NCBI GenBank assembly: GCA_011109175.1
Contig: RDEW01000063.1
Span: forward strand, 162,965-226,964
Reading direction: 5' to 3'
DNA length: 64,000 nucleotides
From: Dicyema japonicum
Lineage: Eukaryota; Dicyemida; Rhombozoa; Dicyemidae
The notes under the pieces are model-generated. The model was not told the DNA's origin. It did not search any database and saw nothing but the letters and a program-made list of their open reading frames with translations. The stretch's first letter is position 1; every line of letters starts with the position of its first letter. Of the stretch, positions 22,380-34,344 are shown in pieces. Both the position numbers and the translations under genes were made by a program.

Positions 22380-22610
22380 GTTAGCTGTCATACAAAATCT
22401 TGTTAATCTGTACGAGTTGGTCACATTTTGTGAAATAGGGAGCAATCCTCAGGACATATGCAATCCTATGTATGTTGAGACTGTTTTTCAGGAGAAGTAA
22501 TGCTGTATGTATGTCAAGTAGACAGAAGCGGTTCAGAGTCTCTCCGAGTAACAGTAGTTTTTCACGCATAGCACGTCCTATTGCTTTTATGGTATTGGGA
22601 TCGCCGCTAT
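22380..22610 (-). mobile_element. RLE-type LINE fragment (post-palm region)
   Basis: Minus-strand reading AIGRAMREKLLLLGETLNRF, then LDIHTALLLLKNSLNIHRIA and YVLRIAPYF. The pattern 'L..LDSH.ALFLLRNS..IPR..Y.LRTAPCF' belongs to the region just after the RT palm in the invertebrate LINE family whose C-terminus carries the R-P-D-G nuclease-like domain (compare 25.6-27.8 kb). Both flanking domains are absent. Confidence 0.5.
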
Positions 22611-22614
22611 ATTA

Positions 22615-24260
22615 CCGTTTACTCTCTTTTTTTTTCTTTGATGAAAAAATCTGTCATTTTCATGATGTTAATTAACACTGACTGCTTGAATGGAGTATTA
22701 TATTTATCAAATTGAATAATTTTTCGTTTTTAAGAATTTTGAATTTTATATCAATCTTAAATCTTTGTAACAACCCATTTGATGCGACAGAGTATTTATT
22801 TAAAATTGTTTAAGCCCATTCTCGAAGAAATAGTTATTGAAACTTTTTTAGGAGTTCCAGAAACTGGAAAAACGCATTAAAATCTACAAAAAATTGAAAT
22901 TAAACGTTAAGATTGTCTGTTTTACCAAATTATTTCATTACCACATTCTAAATATACGACGAGGTAGTTTTATTATAGAATTTGCAAAAATTGACATTCG
23001 TGTAAATTTCTGATTTGAATGTGGCAAAACTTAACGGAGTTAATATTAATCTCACTTAAATGAGTTGTTTTTATAATTTTGCCAGAATTTCTAATTTTCG
23101 ATTTTGTTGAGCAACAGTCTTCTCCTCTAGCGACTTGAAGTTTTATTCCAGAGCCCTGCAAAATAGATAGTTCCCACAGCTCTGCACTTATTCCATCAGC
23201 CATAGACGAATCAGGTCATTTGGATTCGTTCTGTAAACGATCTTTAAATAAAAATTCCGTGTTTCTAAATTTTTTGCGAATTGAACCCTTCTTTGAGTCC
23301 TACTTCATTACAGGCTTCTTATGTCATTTAAAACGAAGTCAACCAAAAAGCCTACCTGACAAGTGACGTGGTTTTCTTCCTTGACTTCAAATAAATTTTC
23401 CTAGGCAGCTACCGCCCTTTATGAAACATTAGAGAAGTAGGTTCTAGAAATTTCAATTAGATAAATCAAAGTCATTATCTGAGCTCAGGAAGAAATCCCA
23501 TTTATAACAACAGTGATGAATGTAGGATGAACATAAAGAATGTGACCATCAATACCGAAGTAATCAACGCAATCGTCCGTGTCCTTTTTTGAGAAAAATT
23601 CGATACGCCTGAATTCCGCAGTGTACTTCGTGCCTTACTTGCTGTCGCAGATTAACTACGACTGAACGAAGTATCAAGTGAAATGAAGAAACTTTCTCAT
23701 TGTCTTTTGTCAGCAGAGCCAGCATCATTATATAATTCAGTAAAAAGAATTTCAAGCACTATTTGGATTTTGACATTTTGTGGGCTCCAGCATATCTTTT
23801 TTAGTGAAAGACGACCATACACTTATAAAATTTTTTTAAACTGATTAATTTGATTGAAAATGAGCATTCAGGACTCTTTAAATGATATAATACTCAAAAC
23901 TTTTTATTATCAATCAACTCTTAAAAATACATCAAATTGAATATTGATTTTTACGCTGTACAACAGATAATCTTCTTTATAGTTTATCAGAACTTGATGA
24001 TTAGGAATTTCCAAAAAAGTCAGTTCTTCCTAGCATGTAGAAAAAAAATAGACTTAGGGTTTAAAATCTCACACTTGAACCTGGAAACCAACTAACACCT
24101 AGGATAAACGAAACAAAAATCTTTTTAATCGTTTGATTTAAGAATGGCTTTATTAAAAAATTTTCATTCATTTTTAATAAATTATATGTAATATTTGTAC
24201 AAAATTAATTGAAAAAATGATTATAATGTTTTATTAATTTTTTATGATAATAAGTAAGAA
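22615..24260. other. no recognisable gene
   Basis: Open frames at 22973-23203 (minus) and 23564-23755 (minus) have no motif, no repeat partner and no splice-linked continuation that I could find. Confidence 0.35.
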
Positions 24261-24264
24261 GATT

Positions 24265-24346
24265 GCCAACATGGCCGAGCGTTCTAAGGCTGCAGCTTTA
24301 GGTGCTGTTATCTTCGGATGCGTGGGTTCGAATCCCACTGTTGGTA
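24265..24346 (+). tRNA. tRNA-Leu (anticodon UAG)
   Basis: An 82-nt cloverleaf. The acceptor stem GCCAACA pairs with TGTTGGT, followed by discriminator A. The D arm is GCCGAG...GGC (A box tggccgagcg). The anticodon stem is GCAGC/GCTGT with loop TTTAGGT, so the anticodon is TAG, reading CUA (leucine). The long variable arm TATCTTCGGATG is typical of tRNA-Leu. The T arm GTGGG-TTCGAAT-CCCAC contains the B box. There is no intron and no encoded CCA, as expected for a eukaryote. A run of five T directly after the gene (24347-24351) is the Pol III terminator. Confidence 0.95.
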
Positions 24347-24493
24347 TTTTTCTAATTTTAATTAGATATATTTTTAAAATGTAATTTTATAGTAGATTTT
24401 TTATACAGTTATTTTTTTAAAACCCCCTCAGTTTTTGGATGTTATGATAAGAGTAATGTAGCAAACTCAAAAGAAATTTTTTTTGAAATAAAA

Positions 24494-24851
24494 TAAGCGC
24501 AGTTTCTTCTTTGATACAAACAATTCACTCTTCCAGTGTATTTTGAACTCCTTACCAACGTTAAAATTGCCGATTAAACAATGCGACCAAACAGCATTAC
24601 TTGTCGCTTTAGTGTTTCGAAATCCATTTCCCAGCAATGGGTATTTTCTTTATATCTATTCTCGTGAGATTAAATCACTTGCTGATTTAAAAAGATTTTT
24701 CAGAATCTGCAGAAATCAGAGATATAAATCATTTGATAGTCAGACAGATATATCTTTACTAGTTCCTCAGCTAAATCAATTAAAGAGATTTCTAATTCAA
24801 ACCAACACCGACGTGCTTGTATTTTCACTGAAAGATCTTCGTGATCAGTAA
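24494..24851 (+). CDS. hypothetical ORF, 118 codons open
   Basis: The frame opens after a TAA at about 24490 and stays open to a stop at 24851; the first ATG of this track is near 24543. Visible segments are NSLPTLKLPIKQC, EIKSLADLKRFFRI and LLVPQLNQLKRFLIQ, leucine-spaced and weakly LRR-like, but with no definite domain. The opposite strand is also open over much of the same stretch (25005-24700), which lowers confidence in either. It lies about 150 bp downstream of the tRNA. Confidence 0.3.
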
Positions 24852-25269
24852 TTGTATTAATGACCTCGCTATTGTTGGTACCTATCTTGACGATACTCTT
24901 TGCATCAGATAAAGACTTTAGCTTTATATGACATGTGACGTCGATTGATATGGATATCATGGCCTTATGTCTAAGAACCTCAGAAAGATTCCTACGACAA
25001 GGCAATAATCTGAACTTAGAAACGTGCTCTGTAGTCTGTTAAATTCCCTTCTAAACTGAATCGCTCGGATTAGAAAGATAAGGAGAAGCCATTGGTTAGT
25101 TTTGTTCTTCCCAAGTCGTCCCAGTAGTCACGTTGTATGTCACCGCTAAAGCCGAGAGGCTTAGGGGAGAAATACGATGGACATCTTGACCTGACTGGTA
25201 CATGTTCAGTGATCCACTTTACCTAGGTGACGACAATGTCTTATGGTATTCATAAGAATCCATAGAATC

Positions 25270-25395
25270 CAGTACGAGGTAGGAGCACCGGGAAAGAATG
25301 AGGATTTTGGCGGAGCGCATCGGGATCACGTGATAGTTAGTTTTGGTTTTACCGTGGTCTTGGGTGTTAAATAAATAAATAAATATCTTCATTCT
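25270..25395 (+). mobile_element. CR1-like 3' end
   Basis: Plus-strand reading MRILAERIGIT-stop (25287-25322; TGA inside atcacgtga), then agttttggttttaccgtggt and an ATAA-rich tail (taaataaataaataaat). The same end is seen, more decayed, at 4850 and 14640. The DNA from 25040 to 25270 is probably the preceding part of the element but is not readable as protein. Confidence 0.5.
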
Positions 25396-25559
25396 ACCGA
25401 GAGACTATTCCGCTCCGTGGCGACGAGTTCTGGCTTAGACCTCACTTGCAGGAGAAATTGCTCTTAATCACTTCGCTGGATGAGGGTTCTCTGGAACGTA
25501 TTGATATCACGGGTCTAGTTAGTTCGTGTTTACCCTTGGTCTTTGGAATAATTCCATGT

Positions 25560-27817
25560 TGAGCCGTTCCGTGGGTCGCACCTTTTTGAGGCGAGCTTGC
25601 TTCCAATCCTGTGGTGAAAGGCTTCCGTCTTCGTGCCTAAAGCTCCAGTTGTCTCCATAGCAATGAGAGCGAAATGGTAATGGTCATACTTATGGATCTT
25701 CTTAACTTCCGCTTAATCGGCTGCATCTCCAGGAGAATGCGTCGCCGTCAGCAATCTGGCTCCTGAGAAGTGTCCACACTCGTTGCGTCTCAGACGAGTG
25801 ATTTTCCGTGGGAGTATGGGAATAACGTCATTCCATCCGGCTTCTTCCCGTCGCCTCTGTCTAAGCCCAATGGTTCCAATTGGGCAGGAAATTCCGCAGC
25901 CTTGAAGGCTCGAAAAATGATGTCATTGAGGGCTGTATGGCGTGGGGCTCGACCAGCACTCCGTCGGCAAGAGAGTGGAAGTAATCTTTTCGTATCAACA
26001 TCTCCGCTTAAACGGCATTTGTGTCTTTGGCATATGTCCAGTCCTAGGCGTAGTGCCATCCCGATCCTCAAGCTGTTTTCGTCAAAGAGGGTCCCGAAAT
26101 GTGGACAAAATTGGGCCTCGAGCCAGAAACCATTTCCTCGATGTGCGGCCGACTTAATGCTTTTTAGTCGGTGTTGGTTGGCGCTTTTTTTCGCGGCCTC
26201 CAGAGTGCTCATACATGCGATCGAGTCCTAATTCTTCTGGCAAGCGAAGTTCGACGGGAATTCCAAGTCCAACTAACCCCACAACTTGCAAACTCTGTCA
26301 AGCTCTGAGTCCAAGGTATGTCTGGTTGCGTTACGTAGGACTGCTTGGGCCAAGCGACTGCAGCTCGCAAGGGATGAAAAGTAGGCAGGCAGGGCGGCTT
26401 CAAGAAGAGATCTCAACCCAATGCCCTCATTTCTCGCAGGTTGTTTGCACATAGTCCAGCCCAGATCATCGAATTTGACATTCAGTATTGACTCCGCCGA
26501 TCGTCTCAGAGTTCCATCAGCCGACAATAGTGCATTCCGGTGGTTGTTTCCAAAAGGGCAGCCAGGGAAGTGTACCTTGTCCAAGGAGGATATGCTGAAA
26601 CATGAAAGTAGGGATCTGAATTCTTGGCAGGTAGTAGAAAATTTTGGAGATGAGCAGCAAATATTGATCAGTTCCGATTTTATAACATTAACAATTAAAC
26701 CCCATTCGTTTGAAGCTGAATGGTTGAAGAAATATCCTGATGTACGTTCTCCCATGGGCCAGCGATTGTGGCTTCGTCCAAGTCCCACAGGTTGAGTTCA
26801 CATTTTATGCTTCTTGCCACTGAGTCAATTGTCATTGCAAAAAGCAAAGGCCCTAGTGGGTCTCCCTGCTGAACGCCTGTGCGTGAATAAACGATATCGT
26901 TTCCGTAAACGAAGGCTGAGTTCGTCCCATACGATAAGTGTACAAGTCGGCCAATCTCTGGACCTCTCTTCCAACAGGTTTCTAAAATACAGTCTCTCCT
27001 CAGCGTGTTGAAGGCATTTGCTATATCAAGCTTCAGGCCTAGCCTTTGGGTCTGAGAATTATTGCTGTTGAAGTAACTCCTCGCGGCGTGGACTGCTGCC
27101 TCGCAACCGACGGTCACTCCCACCCCAAGTTGAGTCGGAAACAGCTCTTCAGCAACATTGTGGGAGACTTTCCGGGCAGAGATTTTACCAGCAAGCCTTC
27201 GAAAGTATGTACCGATCGCAATTGGGCGGACACCATCTCCTTTTCGGAATGCCAATAGATGTCCACAAAAAAGGTCTCTAGCAAATTTTGGAATATCACC
27301 ATTAACTATTCGAGTGAGCAGCAAAATGATAGACGTTAACAAGGCACGGCCGGCTTCAGCAGTAGCTACAGAGGTTAAGTCCTTTATATGGCTTTGGCGC
27401 AGTCCGTTTAGGCCTCCGCAGCTACTGGGTGCAAAAGACTACTTCAAATTCCGTGGCAGTAAATGCCGGGAGGTCTTCTGGCATTGTCAAGTTCCGCTGG
27501 TTCGGTGGTGGTCCAGGCTGCTTCCTTCTCAATAACTCCAAGACTTCAGGGCACGGCTTTAACAGCGCTTTGTCACAAGACACCACTCTTACAGCTGCGC
27601 GAACGTCCCCTTCCATTAGTTTTCGGTTCACCCTCTCTCGAAATGCTTTAGAATCTTTCTGTTTACTCCCAGCTTCTGTAGACAACTGTTTGCACCGAAA
27701 TACTTGTTCAGGCTCGATTCCAGAGTCTTCCTGCGTTGAAGTGGCCAAAAAGGCAGAAGTATTCATCTTGATTTTTGAGGCCAGTGATCCGTTGCTAGCT
27801 TGATGATTCGGTCGCAA
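25560..27817 (-). mobile_element. RLE-type non-LTR retrotransposon, nearly complete but dead
   Basis: Minus-strand, in order: a leader with AFRERVNRKLMEGDVRAAVR (27580); RT with GVRPIAIGTYFRRLAGKI, GVGVTVGCEAAVHAA, GLKLDIANAFNTLRRD (first Asp) and SRTGVQQGDPLGPLLF. The catalytic box reads LWDLDEATIAG where relatives have Y-L-D-D-x-T-I-G-G, so the second Asp is Glu. Then come post-palm motifs (SILNVKFDDLGWTM), a Cys/His region CRLSGDVDTKRLLPLSC, then RRSAGRAPRHTALNDI and EPLGLDRGDGKKPDGMT, a P-D...D nuclease-like block. The C-terminus continues in another frame (HKYDHYHFALIAMETTGAL, about 25660). The Cys/His plus K-P-D arrangement resembles the restriction-like endonuclease of R2-type LINEs. 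Several frameshifts make it inactive. Confidence 0.75.
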
Positions 27818-27829
27818 CAGTAATTAGAA

Positions 27830-30490
27830 CATTTGCTGTGAGAATACTCCAATTGCTAGGTTTACAAAATTTATCAATAATAAAAATATACACGTGTTTA
27901 ATAATCAATAAATCAGTGATGAATATGAAAATTTAATCTACAAGTCAACACACTTGAATACAAAATTAAAAACCACTACTACTCGAGTTAAATGACAAGT
28001 CATGTGGCCTGATGTTCATAAAGACATGCACTATCAGCGTCGTTTTTGACAAATCAGCTGATTTGCACGAAAAGACTCTACGCCTTTTATGGAGCCGAGC
28101 AGATCCTACCATCGTCACTCCACTGTCAGAGTCGTGAACCCATGTCTTTAATCGAACCCATGTCTTTCCTGATAGAGATATGAGAACTCAATCTACTAGC
28201 CTCCTTTCCCATTACCCCTTCGCTGCTCTGCCGCTCCCAGCTCTATTGTTGGTTCGGTCTTCTTTAAAGCTTTTAGTTCCCCATTTGTGATTTTTTCTAC
28301 TTGTCACCGTTTTTCAACTCTTTCCTCGCTGATATTTGTACACATCAAACAACTGTTCTTTAAGCGAATGAAAAGACAGATGACGTACGGTCTTTTAGCC
28401 ATTTAACATAGAATTTAACCAACTTGATAAATCTTTAAATTTTTGAACACATTTGAACTTTTTATTGGTTCCGTTGATATAATAATTAGAGACCACACTA
28501 ACTAATGATCCCAGCAAGCTCCAGCAGAGACCTTTAACTTGGCCCGACCGTTTTCCATATACCCCAAATAAGCACGTATACGTGAATCTTCATAGTCAAC
28601 ACGGGAAGTTCTATGGTTCATGCGTATCATAGATTCTAGAGTCATTGAGGCTGGGACTCTCCAAAAGTCATTCCTTTCGTAATTTTAGAGACGTTCTTTC
28701 GGTTATCCTTGATCTCCAAAACATTTTTCCCAAGAAATGAATGGACCCCAGATTAAACATGCATAAGAAATGTGTGGTTCAATGAATTAGTTTTACAACG
28801 TTGTTGAAGATTTAGCATCAACATGAGGGTTATATATTGCCTTGAAGAAGATTGAGTTAAGGGCTCTTTAGCTGATATTTGTAATCAAGGTTTTGTTCCG
28901 TAAATTGATCAACGCATTCACAATTCAACCCTGACACCATATTCGCAGACAAATAAGCAAATAAATTACGAATGTGAATGTTCTGTGGTTTTTATAATTT
29001 TATTTTCACATTTCCTGTCAAACACACAAGATTCAACCGCCAGGATCTTAAAGGAGATTTTCTCATTCAAGTGAGTTACTTCAGACAACTCGAACCGTAT
29101 TCAACACGCGTAAATATAGCTTTTATATATTTGCGAATTGGACAATGACACGGTTACCTTAATGCAGTCAATGTCATCGACTCACGTGACTCGACGTCTA
29201 GCTAAACAAAATCCCCTTAAGGTGATTCATAGTAAAGCAAACCTTCTCATAAATAATAGGCATTTGTTAGAACTGAAAATTGATGAGTCTGTTCAACGGT
29301 GCGAGGCAGAACACAAAGACAAGCTTCGACATACTATCTCCTTGCAAAATCCCCATGTAATTGTAACTTCATTAATATTATCTTTGTTCTAGTAACACTC
29401 CACCTATTTAGGAAGACCTTAACAACTGAATGAAATACAACAAAAGGCTCGCAGGCACTCGATATGTTAGCTATGATCAACTGAATCAAACGCTTTTTGA
29501 CATCCACTCACATACACAGAGGTGAGAGTCAATGAGGTGATCTAAGCCTTCCTCAGTATCGACCTTAACTTGTTCCGATGATTCCTCGTTCCGATACTAT
29601 CGAGAGAGGCTTCAATTGTAGATAAATTTACAAATTTATTTGTTTTATAAATTATTTTACAATATGGCAATTTTAATACAATTGTACATAATTCGTCGTG
29701 TGACGCCACGTGTGTTGTTTTCATCGTCTTTTACTGTTCTACGTTAATATATTTTCTGTTATATATAATATGTCACATGGGCAACATGAAACCTATGGGC
29801 AACCTGTTTTTTTACGTGTTTCCATGGTAACCAGAATATACTACATAATATGACTTTCTTGTAACTTACAAGAACAACATTTAACTAATTCATTAATTCT
29901 AAATAAAAAATTAATTTAAATTGTATTTATTAAATGGCTAACCTGATTTCTTTTAATTTTAATAGCATGGCTTTAGTGATTTTGTATGTCTCAATTTAGC
30001 GGGTATATCAGAGATCTTATCGAATATGACAAAATTAAAAAGATATTATGTGGAATCAATTTTTGGTGTATTTAATTAAGGTACGAATCGCGAAAGATCA
30101 TGGAACTAACCCAGCATTGATGCTTGAAAAGTTTAATCCAACTATTCTGATACTTGCGAAATAGTCTTATCTAATTCACGTGTAGAGGTATTTTTCGAAT
30201 GTATTTATAGGTTGAATTTTCTGATGGATGAAGAAGACCGGTCTTAATGTCAAGACTTAAAAAATAATTGTTTTTTATATTAAATAAATTCCTCATTTTC
30301 GGCTGTGAATCTACAACAACCTAGTAACAAATAAGAAGGATCAATCATTATTGCATTATTGGGCGTTTTTTGGACCCACTCTTGTCTTCCCCTTATTCAC
30401 TTGAATCACCTATACTACATTTCTTTGTTTACACTATGATCGAACTAGAACTATGATTGAGGACACTTGTCGCCTTTTCGAGTAATATAA
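27830..30490. other. no recognisable gene
   Basis: Several short frames only. The 84-codon frame at 29138-29392 (plus) ends in a possible intron (gtaattgtaac to tttgttctag, 29356-29391), but I found no continuation that stays open or shows a domain. A GC-richer block at 28080-28260 may be an old repeat. Nothing else is supported. Confidence 0.3.
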
Positions 30491-30499
30491 TTTCTAGTC

Positions 30500-31000
30500 C
30501 AACCTACAGTGCAGGTGAACAGTCTCGCGAAGCCAACACAACATCATCCGCATAGGAAAGTAGAACAGGATTATCAGATGATATAAGTAAGACTAATTAA
30601 TTTCTATTCTTTCCCACAGAATAAAGATTTGACTACAGAACAATGATTCTAAACTAATCTCACCATGCCAGAACTAGTTGCTTGAGCTGGACTAACGATT
30701 AAGTCATCCCTGTGGCTCGCCGTTAGGAGAAATTTATAGCCGGAAGATGTGAAGTCCCTAGTATACTTCCTCTCTGTCTGCTGAAATATAGTATGGATTC
30801 TAATGTCCCAATTCGCATAGTTATGATCTTTTTATAAAACCTTGTTTGATTTCTCATTTTGTCTCGGTTAGTTCTTTTGACCACATTTTGTTCCCACTAA
30901 GAATGATCTCCAACTTAGGAAACCGACTGAATGTACGTTTTCATTGAGACACCAATCGATAGGAGGCATTGTTTAATTAGGGTTAGAAATAATTGAGAAT
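30500..31000 (-). mobile_element. CR1-like reverse transcriptase fragment
   Basis: Minus-strand reading NPVLLSYADDVVLASRDCS (30565-30510) carries the RT catalytic box Y-A-D-D and aligns with LLLSYADDVVIAIRNRS of the 11-14 kb element. Upstream, SPNGEPQG (about 30715) is the 'LPNGVPQGSPLSP' motif of the same domain. The stretch between the two is shortened and contains stops, and the rest of the element is not visible. Confidence 0.6.
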
Positions 31001-31099
31001 ATATAACAGCGTCAAAGTTATTTTAAGTGGCATAAATGATACACAAATACTCTCACCAATAAAACACGATTTTGAAAAATATGTATTTTTATAATTTTA

Positions 31100-31985
31100 A
31101 AACTTTTTTTCAAAAGAAACAATTTATTAAAATAAATTAAATTTGTTATGAAAGCTCTCCTTATGGGTACGCATGGGAGTTACCTCTCATAATCGCGAAC
31201 CTAACGTTCACCCTTCAAGCCATCCAATTAACCTGATAAAATCTGAAATGCTCGTGCCAGTCACAGCAAACTTCTCAACGGAGATCGGCTGGAAAACGAA
31301 CCACTCCACGATGGTACTTCATCCTTTTCATATATTTGGCAGTCACTCTGCAAAACCCGCGTGCAACGAGGAATATATAAACCCATTAGAGAAAGTGTCT
31401 ATGTAAGTTGAATCCCAATAATAAATCTCCTTCGGGTTGTTGCGCCATTTAGGTTCTTTCTATCATCTCTCTCAAGACCAACGGCTAACAAGAGGAAGCG
31501 AGCCCTGCGTATTCGATAGCTCTCATGACAGTCGCGTTTAATGTAGTGTACGAAGGAATCTTCCTGAGTTCCCTCTGTATGAGTTTTCCAAGTAGAACCC
31601 ACCACATCGGCATCAGCTTTCAAGTAGACGCCTAGGTCTAGCCGAAGAGCAACTCCAACGGGGATTATATTCCTGTCAAGCTAAGTACCGACTGCCGTAT
31701 CGGGAAGGCATTGAGCCAGGATCCAGAATTCTCAGCAACGCTGCATTCAGAACTCGGCTACGATGGGTATTTGCGGATTGTTTAAGTCCATTAAGCTTTT
31801 TTCACAAAGGATTTCATCCCAGAGGTGATTCTATCGAATTAAAAAATTAAAACTTTATAGTTATTTGAGCGAATATCTACACAATTTTGAAAAGAAATAC
31901 CCGCGCAGCCAGTGTGGCCACTGTATGGACCTCTGATTGATTTCTTTTAGGGTAATAAATTGCTTTTTGTGGGCATACACAAAAA
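31100..31985. other. GC-richer block of probable transposon origin, unassigned
   Basis: Frames at 31173-31406 (plus) and 31399-31623 (minus) are open, and the DNA is GC-richer than average, as in the LINE fragments. No motif allows a call. Confidence 0.25.
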
Positions 31986-31999
31986 TCTGGAGCAGACAT

Positions 32000-32115
32000 C
32001 CTAGTGGTTAGTGCTGTCCTTTGCGTATCACATAGCGTGAGTTCGTTCCTCTCACAGGTAAGGAGTGATTTTCAGCCTCTTGACAGATATCTCTTTAATA
32101 TTAAATAAAGGATAA
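32000..32115 (+). repeat. tRNA-like SINE head
   Basis: catcctagtggttagtgctg (A-box region, 31998-32017) and gtgagttcgttcctctc (B-box region, about 32037-32053) have the spacing of a tRNA gene and match the ggcatagtggttagg...gggttcgattctc head of the SINE at 47.1 kb. The stem pairs of a functional tRNA are missing. It ends in taaataaagg. Confidence 0.5.
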
Positions 32116-32494
32116 TCATTTGTTTTATTGGTCAGAAGATTAAGATGGTCTCTTCTAGATAATACATCAACTCGGACCCCTATTTATTGTGTGGCTTGTA
32201 GAAATGATGGAATGTATGAGCAGATTGGAGGAACTTTGAAGAATCTACTATACGAGAGAACAAGAGCATGCGAGTATGTTATCAATATGACAATGGTATG
32301 TGAGTTGAATTCCCCTTTTTGATCATAAACTTCTTGTTCTATTTTCAATTCCTTCTTTTCATTAGCCTTGCGTCATGAATCCGCTTGCTTCAACAAGCAC
32401 ACAATACTATGACATCATGCACCAAAGAAAATCATTTACTAATAATAATAATAATAAAAGCCTTTTCACGAGAGCCATAGTATTTTATAGCTCC

Positions 32495-32625
32495 GCATAG
32501 GCAGGACATACACTTTATTTAAGTAAAGAACAGTTAATTTTAACTAATCGTAAAACCAAGGAATGATCTTCACTTCTTTTTTTTTCTTTTTCTTGTGTGA
32601 GTGTCACACCCATATAAATCATTTA
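32495..32625 (-). repeat. SINE 3' part
   Basis: acatacactttatttaagta, then aaccaaggaatgatcttcac and a T-rich run matching the stretch that flanks the SINE at 46856-46960 and 56077-56175. Only the A-rich/3' part is present. Confidence 0.5.
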
Positions 32626-32814
32626 CTATTTAAATAAATAATTATTTAAATAAATAAATAAGTATAATAAATAAATAATTTACTATTTGATGACTTTGGT
32701 AATTTTCGTTACTTTTTCATTCTCCTTAAAGCGGTTTTTAAAAAATTGACAACTTTTTAGTGGAGAGTGTTATATCCCCCTCTGTAGAAATGTCTATAAG
32801 ACAAATTCACTAGA

Positions 32815-33674
32815 GGAAATCTTCCGAATTAGTAAAACTAGTGTACTTAATGAAACTTTAAATATTGTCATAAAAATTATAAATAAAATCCAACAGAAAA
32901 TATGCCCGCTTATTCAATATTTTTTGAATTGACGCGGAAAAAACGTGCATACGTATTATTCCCTTAAAAATGAAATTGACTTAGGTTCGCCGTTATCAAA
33001 GGGAATTGCATTGAACAGATTTGTCACTTTTTATGTACATTTGTTGAATTTCTGAAATTAGGAGATGATAGCAACGATTTTAATGCATCGCAAAATTTTT
33101 TTTGATTTGGCTTTTTTCGAAACTTAATGAGGTTAGTAGAAATTAGACTACTTTTAGGTATCTTTGATGTCACAAAGTAATCATGTAACAATAATAAAAA
33201 ATGTTGAAAGAATAATAAAATCTTTTTTGATAAAATCTAAATTTTTAATATTTTTAATGGAAGATTGATCATTCAAATCCATAGTTTTAAACTCTGATGC
33301 CGAATTAGAGAGATCTCAAAAAATAACACATTTTATGAAATTAACTTTCAGAAAATCTCAATTTCTCAGTTTTGGCAGAATTTGAAGATTAAAATTTGTA
33401 ATTCGATCTCTCAGATAATCTTTACTTTCAGACTTCATATCTTTTTGAAAGTGGATTCAGCTCACTTAATTATTTATTAAAAAGTGAGCGAAATAAATTA
33501 AAAGTTTGTGATGTTCGACTTCATTTAAGTCAAATCAAGCCTGATATGAATTGTTGGCTTAAAGTCATCACTAATGGCTCATTAAGAACATTGGCTTTGA
33601 ACTATTCTGGACTAGATCAGTTGCTCAGAGTCGCTGTAGACAGAAAAAATGTACATAAAGCAGATAAAGGATGA
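32815..33674 (+). pseudogene. hAT transposase, ZBED5-like, decayed
   Basis: Plus-strand pieces in the right order. ETLNIVIKIINKIQQKICPL (32850), then NVHTYYSLKNEIDLGSPLSK and GIALNRFVTFYVH: relatives have 'YY.LL....EVRWLSRG.VL.R', and here the Arg-Trp is lost. A shifted piece is FLKLGDDSNDFNASQNFF. After a gap, TSYLFESGFSSLNYLLKSER and VRLHLSQIKPDMN (33431-33560) form the C-terminal hAT dimerisation block ('C/FESGFS.L...K...R..L....DLRL.LS.I.P'). A stop follows at 33674. ctttactttcag before the last block could be a splice acceptor. No BED finger or terminal inverted repeats were found. Confidence 0.7.
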
Positions 33675-34344
33675 AATATTTGGATTTTGTGGAGGATCCA
33701 GTATCGACGAAGGCTTGCTTCGACGAGATGCGAGCGTTGTCGAGAAAATTAAATTAAAAATATGAAATTTAAAAAATTTTCACTTGATGTTAAAATATGT
33801 CACAGTTCAGAGCTACCAGAACTGCGAGGTTTTAAAAATATTAATATTTGTTAATAAAAAAAATACATTTCTGAAGTTTTATTCATTAAATATCTGAAAT
33901 TATTAATTTTTTCCATATTATTTTGGAGATCGTGATCTTCTGCAAACCAACATCCCATCAAAATTATTGATTGAATGTAGCATGTTTTCATTTTATTTGG
34001 AAAATGGTTGACCAAACTATTTTTTACAATAAAATTTATAAAACATTTTTTTTAATTTTTATATTCATTATTCGTATTATTTAAAAAAGAATCACCTGCA
34101 ATTCTATTCATCCTATCATTTCTCCTCTTTGAGATGAGCCGATTCTGTTAAGCATGGTCAGTGACCTGCTTCCTTTAATTCATGACGTTTCCACGGCGAC
34201 TGGTTCAAAATGAACTGTCCATCGAAAAATTTGTACTTTTTTCATCTTTAAGGTCTCAACTTTTTCTGATACAGAGCCTAGTTGCAGTCATATCAAGGTT
34301 GGGGGAGGGAGGCAATCCACACAGTTTTATCTTCTAGTTAATTA

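Noticed and set aside
24700-25005. 101-codon minus-strand frame
   Set aside because: Overlaps the plus-strand frame 24494-24851; neither has a domain, and the plus frame starts upstream and looks slightly more protein-like, so only that one is listed.
25770-26795. Long plus-strand open frames (153, 124 and 79 codons)
   Set aside because: They lie opposite the minus-strand RLE-type LINE, whose motifs are clear; the plus-strand frames are shadows with no domain.
27046-27803. Plus-strand frames over the LINE leader
   Set aside because: No motif; the opposite strand encodes the RT and leader of the RLE-type LINE.
29138-29392. 84-codon frame with a possible intron at its end
   Set aside because: No exon that continues the frame and no domain; not enough to call a gene.
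32000-32060. Considered as a functional tRNA gene
   Set aside because: A- and B-box-like strings are present but acceptor and anticodon stems do not pair; it is SINE-like.
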